Shown here: piece by piece, positions 17,787-22,498 of the stretch | Numbering within the stretch: the stretch's first letter is position 1 | How the letters are laid out: every line of letters starts with the position of its first letter | Source: CAYRVX01 sp964642165 | GTDB lineage: Bacteria; Planctomycetota; Phycisphaerae; SM23-33 | Length of the DNA stretch: 22,498 nucleotides | Assembly (NCBI GenBank): GCA_964642165.1 | Contig: CAZXOC010000102.1 | Location: forward strand, 1-22,498 | Direction: 5' to 3' | Translations under genes and position numbers: made by a program | The notes under the pieces: model-generated | What the model saw: the letters and a program-made list of their open reading frames with translations, nothing else | Database searches by the model: none | Told to the model about the DNA's origin: nothing

Positions 17787-18524
17787 CTACGAGTCCAGAA
17801 ACGACACCCAGATGTTCCACACGGCGTGCGTGCCGACGGCGATGCCGAAGCCGCGGCAGACGTAGAGCCCGCCCAGGTATACCCCCGCCAGCATCCGGAA
17901 GACGAAGACGCCCCACGGAAAGGGCACGCCGCCGCCGAACTGCTCGCGGGCGAAGTGGTAGAGGCTGAAGAGCGTCGCGCCCAGCAGGATCGCCACGACG
18001 GCGGCGGTGCTCTTGCGGACACTCAGCAGGTCCACGAGGATCGCCATCACCACGCTGAGGAGCACCAGCCGGAAGATGAACTCCTCGTAGATCCCCGCGC
18101 CGAGGCCCTGGACGAGGTTCTGCGTGAAGGTCGGCGACGGGCCCGTGGCAGCCGGGAGCCGACCGGCCAGAAACGGCGAGATGAGATGGCTCAACCCCAG
18201 CACCGGCAGCACCCAGATCGCCGACTCGGCCAGCATGCCGACCAGGGCTCCGAGGTGGACCTTCCAGGGGTGCTTGTGGACGAGGTGCTGGCCGAGCAGG
18301 ACGACGACGATCACGAGGGGCGGCAGGAAACCCGCCGTGGCGCCGAAGTACCGAAGCAGCCTCGCCAGGTCGCGCGGGGCCAGCAGTTGCGTGCCGTACC
18401 GCACGGCGTAGAGCTGGTAGACCGCCAGCGGCGGCAGGATGAAGACGAGGCAGTTCAGCGGGCGGTGCGTCACATGGAAGTACCCCTCTTCCCAGAAGAC
18501 GGATGAGCTCGACGGCTTCGGCAT
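17787..18524 (-). CDS. CPBP-family intramembrane glutamic protease (Abi/CAAX-type)
   Basis: Integral membrane protein of 245 aa with about seven hydrophobic helices. The family's three active-site motifs are present: EEFIFR at 147-152 (EExxxR), a helix with LFSLYHFA containing His190, and GTHAVWNIW containing the HxxxN pair His233 and Asn237. Relatives include eukaryotic Rce1, which trims prenylated proteins, and bacterial proteases of varied, mostly unknown substrate. The ATG at 18524 begins just before the first helix region and gives a short soluble N-terminus. It has no Shine-Dalgarno sequence, but a CATAAT box sits six bases upstream. The frame is open to 19025, but upstream codons overlap the ComEA-like gene and look non-coding. 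It ends 83 bases from the convergent purC. Confidence 0.88.
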   Translation of the reverse strand: MPKPSSSSVFWEEGYFHVTHRPLNCLVFILPPLAVYQLYAVRYGTQLLAPRDLARLLRYFGATAGFLPPLVIVVVLLGQHLVHKHPWKVHLGALVGMLAESAIWVLPVLGLSHLISPFLAGRLPAATGPSPTFTQNLVQGLGAGIYEEFIFRLVLLSVVMAILVDLLSVRKSTAAVVAILLGATLFSLYHFAREQFGGGVPFPWGVFVFRMLAGVYLGGLYVCRGFGIAVGTHAVWNIWVSFLDS

Positions 18525-18530
18525 GGGGCT

Positions 18531-18558
18531 ATTATGGTCGGCGGCCTCGGCAATGCAA
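18531..18558 (-). promoter_or_regulatory. Putative leaderless promoter for the CPBP gene
   Basis: On the minus strand TTGCAT (18558-18553, three of six) is followed after 16 bases by CATAAT (18536-18531, five of six). Six bases then separate it from the ATG at 18524. No Shine-Dalgarno sequence is present, and the layout resembles that before folK and purC. Confidence 0.5.
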
Positions 18559-18625
18559 CGGGTGGGGGCCGGACCCCGCACCCGCGGCCCCCGAGCCGTC
18601 CGCCGCGAGCCGTTCGGGGGGCAGA

Positions 18626-19060
18626 TCAACCCGGAGCGGCGCCGGCGCTCGAGGCTCGAGTGGATGCCTCGGGCCGGGGCTGGGTCGAGGCCGGCAGGGA
18701 CAGGTACGGCGCGAGCCGGCGAACGATGCCCGGGCCGATGCCGTGGACTGCCGTGAGGTCGGCGGCCGTTCGGAAGACCGCGCCGTGCTCCCGGCGGTGG
18801 GCGAGGATCGCCGCCGCCCGCTTGGGCCCGATGGCGGGCAGGCGGACGAGGGAGGCGAACTCGGCGACGTTGGGGTTGATTCGTTCGGCGACGGCCGCCG
18901 AGCGCCGGCGGTCGACGGGGGTCGACTCGCCGGTTCGAACCGGCCGGGCCGCGCTGCGCAGGGCCAGGCCCGCGGCCAGCACGGCGCAGAGGAGCACTCC
19001 TGCGGCCTGAGCGGCCGGGGTCCACTTCAGGTCATACCGCGTGCGGTTCGACGGGCTCAT
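18626..19060 (-). CDS. ComEA-like helix-hairpin-helix membrane protein
   Basis: A 144-aa protein with one N-terminal membrane segment (about 16-36), a basic linker, and a tandem helix-hairpin-helix domain: INPNVAEFASLVRLPAIGPK (61-80) then DLTAVHGIGPGIVRRLAPYL (101-120). This is the ComEA pattern, in which the membrane-anchored domain binds double-stranded DNA outside the inner membrane during natural transformation; similar proteins exist without competence genes nearby, and none are seen here. The C-terminus is a Ser/Ala-rich tail. The ATG at 19060 overlaps the stop of the preceding GH10-like gene in an ATGA arrangement, which suggests coupled translation and fixes the start. Confidence 0.87.
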   Translation of the reverse strand: MSPSNRTRYDLKWTPAAQAAGVLLCAVLAAGLALRSAARPVRTGESTPVDRRRSAAVAERINPNVAEFASLVRLPAIGPKRAAAILAHRREHGAVFRTAADLTAVHGIGPGIVRRLAPYLSLPASTQPRPEASTRASSAGAAPG

Positions 19061-20589
19061 GGGTCGGCGGGTGGGCTTTGCCCGGCTTCGCCGGCGGGGG
19101 GCCTCTCCAGCAGGGAGGCCTGGAAGTTCCTCAGTTCCTTGAAGGCGAGCTTGGGCTCCATGTTGTTGCGGCACAGCCCGCCGTGGGGGATGAAGTGGCC
19201 TTCGTAGTCGGCGAGGTCTCGCCAGCAGACGCTTTCGACGAAGGGCTTGCTCATGGCGACGCGGCAGAAGGCCTGGACCCACTCGGCCTGGAGGCGCGGC
19301 GACCAGGGCTGGTGCCACTGCCCGCCCTTGGCGATGGGCTGCTGCCCGCCCCAGGCGTCCCACGCGTCGGGGGCCATGTTCGACGGCACGCTGCACGCGG
19401 TGATGTGCAGGCCCTTGCCGAAGCCGACGAACTCGTCGAGAAGGGAGCTGACCTGGAGCAGGTCGCGGACGTAGTAGCCGTCGACGGGCACGCCCATGTA
19501 AAGCTGGAGCCCGAAGGCGTCGAACTTGATGCCGCTCTGGACGGCCATGTCCGCGTACAGCAGCGGCGGGATCGTTCGCTGGTTCCGGGCGTAGTACTCG
19601 CCCCACGGCATGGTCAGGTCGATCAGGACCTCCGCGCGCGGCGCGAGCTTCTTGACCAGCAGGCAGCTCATGCGCGTCAGTTCCATGAGCTGGTCGAAGT
19701 TGAGGTTGAAGCTGTTGTTGGCGTGGATGCCGCTGACCACGTTCCAGACGCGCACGTGCCGCTCGTAGCGCTGGACCATCCGCTGGATGTGCTCGTAGGT
19801 CAGGTCGCGAAGGGCCTCGTAGTCGTGCTCCCAGATGTACAGCCACTCGGGCAGGTGCTTGGCGTCGAAGCTCAGCAGCGGCCCGGCGTGGACGCGCCGT
19901 TTGGCGCGGGCGGCCCAGTTGATCCACGCGTCGACCTGCGAGTACTCGTAATGCCGTTCCTTGGGCTCGGTCTGCTTCCACGGCAGCGGCAGGCTGATGA
20001 AGCCGAACGCCTCGCGCAGGCGATCGGTGTACTCGTCGGCGGAGGCAAACAGGTCGACGAGGCACCCGAAGCTCGCCGGCCCGCCGGCCATCTTGCGCCG
20101 CTTCAGCAGCACGTCGGCGTGGAACAGCGACATCTTCTCGCCGAGGGTCACCCCGCGGGCGAGGGCCTCGTCCGCCAGCGAGGCCGCCCTCGCCGCGTCC
20201 GTCTGCTTCAGCGACGCGACGAAGATCTTCTGCAGGCCGGTAAACTCCCGGTTCAGGGACTTGGCGCTGGGGAAGTCGAACAGCCCCCAGTCCTCGCGCT
20301 TCAGCAGGATCCGCCCGACCTGGGCGCGGGCCAGCTCGAGGTTGAGGTTGTAGGGCGCTTCCCTCCCGGGCAGACGGGTCGTCGGCAGGAGGAATCGCCC
20401 GGAGCCGCCGGCCTCCCAGAGGAGCGTCAGCCCGCACGCCCCGGGGGCGCGCTTGATGCAGGAGATCTGCCCGTTGGCGGCGGCCAGGTCCGCGCGCACC
20501 GGAATGGCGTCCTGCCCGAAGACGTACGCCCCGGCCAGGTCGATGTCGTTCATCGGCCCGTCGTTTCGGAACACGTCAAACCGAAGCAT
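19057..20589 (-). CDS. GH10-fold protein lacking both catalytic glutamates
   Basis: A 510-aa protein with an N-terminal beta-rich region (1-150) and a C-terminal region (about 150-490) that follows the glycoside hydrolase family 10 (xylanase) pattern: TEPKERHYEYSQVDAWINWA at 207-226, a segment ending LPEWLY (246-251), RHVRVWNVVS at 277-286, FDAFGLQLYMG at 356-366, GLHITACSVPS at 393-403, and a final CWRDLADYEG followed by PKLAFKELRNF. In active GH10 enzymes the acid/base Glu lies in WDVVNE and the nucleophile in HITELD; here those positions read WNVVSG (Gly287) and HITACS (Ala398). Hydrolysis by the usual mechanism is therefore not expected. I see no signal peptide. GGGAGA precedes the ATG at 20589. 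It lies between pfk and the ComEA-like gene on the same strand; it may bind carbohydrate or be a structural relic. Confidence 0.8.
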   Translation of the reverse strand: MLRFDVFRNDGPMNDIDLAGAYVFGQDAIPVRADLAAANGQISCIKRAPGACGLTLLWEAGGSGRFLLPTTRLPGREAPYNLNLELARAQVGRILLKREDWGLFDFPSAKSLNREFTGLQKIFVASLKQTDAARAASLADEALARGVTLGEKMSLFHADVLLKRRKMAGGPASFGCLVDLFASADEYTDRLREAFGFISLPLPWKQTEPKERHYEYSQVDAWINWAARAKRRVHAGPLLSFDAKHLPEWLYIWEHDYEALRDLTYEHIQRMVQRYERHVRVWNVVSGIHANNSFNLNFDQLMELTRMSCLLVKKLAPRAEVLIDLTMPWGEYYARNQRTIPPLLYADMAVQSGIKFDAFGLQLYMGVPVDGYYVRDLLQVSSLLDEFVGFGKGLHITACSVPSNMAPDAWDAWGGQQPIAKGGQWHQPWSPRLQAEWVQAFCRVAMSKPFVESVCWRDLADYEGHFIPHGGLCRNNMEPKLAFKELRNFQASLLERPPAGEAGQSPPADP

Positions 20590-20655
20590 GGTCTCCCGAT
20601 CCGCGCGGGCCCGACGCGCGCCGAGCGGCGCCGGCCCGAGGGTGGAACCCAGCCG

Positions 20656-21939
20656 CTATCCGGACGGGCTCCACGAACTTGTCTTCTTCTCGACCATGTG
20701 CTTGGCCAGTCGAGCATAGACCGGCAGGCCGTCGCTGCCGATCTCGACGGCCGCCTCGCCCACCACCAGCGGCGTGGCGTACCGGCGGAACGCGTCGGTC
20801 ACGCCGAAGCCGCCGGCGTCGATGAACTCCGGCGGGAGCTTCTTCTCGCCGTTGGCCACCTCGTCCAGGTCGGCCAGCCCGGTCGTGCAGGCGTACGGGG
20901 AGTCCTCCTCGCCGCGCACCAGCGTGACCATCTTGCCGTGGACGCCCTGCATGGCGGCCTCGACGGCGGCCCGGCCCACCAGGTAGGCCTCCTCGGCGTC
21001 GGTCTTCGAGGCGAAGTGCATGGCGTTGCGCTGGGCGGTTCCGGCGCGGTTCGTGCGGCACTTGACGCCGAGTTGGCTCTCGATGATGGCGCGGACGGCG
21101 TCGGAGGCGCCGCCGAGCTGGGTGTGACCGAAGGCGTCCTTGGCGAACTGCCCGCCGGCCTCGCCGAGATACCTGCCGTCCGGCATCTTGGCGCCCTCGC
21201 CGCAGGCGACGAAGCAGCGGTGAAACTCCTTCAGGCAGCGGCGGACCTGCTCGACGAACTCCTCGACGACGAAGGGCACCTCCGGCAGGACGATCAGGTG
21301 CGGGGCGTCCTCCTCGCAGCGGCGCGCCAGGCCGGTCGCGGCGGCGATCCAGCCGGCGTTGCGGCCCATGACCTCGTGCACGGTGGTCGTGTCGTGGGTC
21401 CAGAGGGCCTCGGTGTCGCGTCCGGCCTCCATGACGGACGTCGCGTTGAACTTCGCCACCGAGCCGTATCCGGGGCAGTGGTCCGTGCAGGCCAGGTCGT
21501 TGTCGATCGTCTTCGGCACGCCCACGCAGATCAGCTCGTAGTCGATCTCGTCGGCGAGCTGCCCGAGCTTCGAGGCGGTGTCCATCGAGTCGTTGCCGCC
21601 GATGTAGAAGAAGTAGCGGATGTCGTGGGCCCGGAAGACCTCCAGGATCCGCTCGTAGTCCGCGCGGTTGCTCTGGAGGTCCTTGAGCTTGTGGCGGCAC
21701 GAGCCCAACGCCGCGCTGGGCGAACGCTTCAGGCGATCGATCTCGCTTGCGTCTTCCTTCCCCAGGTCGTACAGCTCCTCCTGCAGGGCGCCGAGAATCC
21801 CGTTCAACGAGCCGTAGACGCCCGGGAAGACGTCGGGGCTGGCCAGCGCCGTCTGGATCACGCCGCATGCGCTCGAGTTGATGACCGCAGTCGGGCCACC
21901 CGACTGGGCGACGACGGCTCTTCCCTTCCGTTGGCTCAT
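20656..21939 (-). CDS. Phosphofructokinase, pyrophosphate-dependent type
   Basis: Phosphorylates fructose 6-phosphate to fructose 1,6-bisphosphate in glycolysis; the PPi-dependent form is reversible. At 427 aa it exceeds the ~320-aa bacterial ATP enzyme. Motifs: AQSGGPTAVINSS near the N-terminus (phosphate-donor site), GGNDSMDT at 114-121, PKTIDND at 142-148 and MGRNAGW at 191-197. Asp117 (the second acidic position, Gly in ATP enzymes) and Lys143 (Gly in ATP enzymes) are the known markers of PPi use. The first position of the GGDD motif is Asn here. The ATG at 21939 has GGAG upstream and starts the conserved MSQRKGRAVVAQSGG; the frame runs on to 22074 but across the promoter. GH10-like and ComEA-like genes follow on the same strand after 66 bases. 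Confidence 0.93.
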   Translation of the reverse strand: MSQRKGRAVVAQSGGPTAVINSSACGVIQTALASPDVFPGVYGSLNGILGALQEELYDLGKEDASEIDRLKRSPSAALGSCRHKLKDLQSNRADYERILEVFRAHDIRYFFYIGGNDSMDTASKLGQLADEIDYELICVGVPKTIDNDLACTDHCPGYGSVAKFNATSVMEAGRDTEALWTHDTTTVHEVMGRNAGWIAAATGLARRCEEDAPHLIVLPEVPFVVEEFVEQVRRCLKEFHRCFVACGEGAKMPDGRYLGEAGGQFAKDAFGHTQLGGASDAVRAIIESQLGVKCRTNRAGTAQRNAMHFASKTDAEEAYLVGRAAVEAAMQGVHGKMVTLVRGEEDSPYACTTGLADLDEVANGEKKLPPEFIDAGGFGVTDAFRRYATPLVVGEAAVEIGSDGLPVYARLAKHMVEKKTSSWSPSG

Positions 21940-22005
21940 GGTCTGGCTCCGTGGGCGTCGGCCACGCTTCCCTGATCGCTTCCGCCAGGGATCGGTTTGG
22001 CGGCC

Positions 22006-22033
22006 ATTATACCGGTCGGCCATGCAGAGGCAA
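22006..22033 (-). promoter_or_regulatory. Sigma70-type promoter for the phosphofructokinase gene
   Basis: On the minus strand TTGCCT (22033-22028, four of six) and a perfect TATAAT (22011-22006) are spaced 16 bases. The start of transcription should lie near 21999, leaving about 60 bases of leader. That leader contains a 6-base inverted repeat, TCCCTG and CAGGGA (21969-21974 with 21986-21991), and a GGAG before the ATG. No known riboswitch is recognisable. Confidence 0.7.
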
Positions 22034-22057
22034 CACCGCGGGTGGCCGGCGATGACG

Positions 22058-22405
22058 TCAAGCGAAGTGCGCAATGGGCAGTTGGGCGGTCTCCTCGGGA
22101 TGCGGTGGGCACACGTCCCTCCGAGGGTCGTCGGACCCCTCCGGAATCAGGTCGGCCTTCGGCCGGAGTTGTCCTGCCGGCTCCTGGGCCTCCTCCTCCT
22201 TTGACCGAGTGGGCCGCGATGGCCACACGCTGCCGCGACCGCCAGGGGCGCCATCCTCACCCGCCGGCTCCAGGCCGTCCGAGCCGTCGTGGATGAACGA
22301 CGCCGTCTTCTGGCCCCTCAGGCCCCGCCGGTACAGGCTCAGCAGGAACGCCTGCCACGCCGACTCCCGCTCGGCGGGTGTCAGCCGGCCGCCGCGGGGC
22401 GCCAA
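22058..22405 (-). CDS. Small protein of unknown function, start uncertain
   Basis: I do not recognise this product. From a TTG at 22405 it is 115 aa, with an N-terminal helical part (LTPAERESAWQAFLLSLYRRG) and a Pro/Glu/Arg-rich, probably disordered C-terminal half. Codon third positions are mostly G or C, as in real genes here. The frame stays open upstream to 22480 and the extra codons read as a plausible helix (FVALVAIESVIDECGL), yet contain no ATG, GTG or TTG. An ATG at 22481 in another frame would join it if one base of the four-base T run at 22458-22461 (plus strand) were removed. A TATCAT box at 22491-22486 lies just above that ATG. It ends 25 bases upstream of the pfk promoter. It may be intact, frameshifted or spurious. 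Confidence 0.45.
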   Translation of the reverse strand: MAPRGGRLTPAERESAWQAFLLSLYRRGLRGQKTASFIHDGSDGLEPAGEDGAPGGRGSVWPSRPTRSKEEEAQEPAGQLRPKADLIPEGSDDPRRDVCPPHPEETAQLPIAHFA

Positions 22406-22498
22406 TCCGCATTCGTCAATGACCGATTCGATGGCAACGAGAGCAACGAACGTGTCGTTTTGTGTAGGTTCGCGCGCGCATTAAAATGATAGGAATAT

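Noticed and set aside
20596..20645. Inverted repeat CGGGCC/GGCCCG between pfk and the GH10-like gene as a terminator
   Set aside because: The arms are short, the spacing is long and there is no T-tract; in DNA this GC-rich such repeats are expected by chance.
19078..21975. 965-codon plus-strand frame opposite the GH10-like and pfk genes
   Set aside because: It is the longest open frame in the window but is antisense to two well-supported genes; its product is repetitive in Gly, Ala, Val, Asp and Arg, as expected from reversed GC-rich coding sequence.

Overview
This is a very GC-rich, gene-dense bacterial chromosome segment with 17 protein genes I can support, including one cut by the left edge. 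I see no rRNA, tRNA, CRISPR array, insertion sequence or phage gene. The gene set suggests a planctomycete, perhaps of the Phycisphaerae type: EF-hand modules grafted onto other proteins, a PDZ pseudoprotease, a planctomycete/Bacteroidetes-style sodium:solute symporter, a KDPG aldolase and a pyrophosphate-type phosphofructokinase. This is inference from protein style; no marker gene settles it.

Layout. The left end (1-5059) holds the 3' part of clpB (+), converging on a minus-strand pair: a LysM lipoprotein gene followed by recG. A strong minus-strand promoter lies before the LysM gene. From 5118 a long plus-strand run begins: a folK gene fused to a deoxynucleoside kinase, panC, panD, an lgt carrying a duplicated EF-hand insert, a PDZ pseudoprotease, and an exported TPR/beta-sandwich/HEAT protein, ending at 13151. 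It links folate and pantothenate synthesis to lipoprotein maturation and the cell envelope; the first three genes recall the folK-pan cluster of other bacteria.

The middle (13185-16754) has a sodium:solute symporter (-) diverging from a KDPG/KHG aldolase and a membrane protein of unknown function (+), probably a sugar-acid or sugar uptake and breakdown locus. purC (+) follows and converges on a CPBP-family membrane protease (-). The right end is a minus-strand run, read from high to low coordinates: a small uncertain ORF, a PPi-type phosphofructokinase, a GH10-like protein without catalytic glutamates, and a ComEA-like helix-hairpin-helix membrane protein whose start codon overlaps the stop of the GH10-like gene.

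The most unusual items are the EF-hand-containing Lgt (579 aa), the FolK-deoxynucleoside kinase fusion, the apparently dead GH10 protein and the dead HtrA-like protein. There is also a repeated promoter layout in which a -10-like box sits 6-7 nt before the start codon with no ribosome binding site, as expected for leaderless mRNAs. I found no defence island or wholly new multi-gene system.
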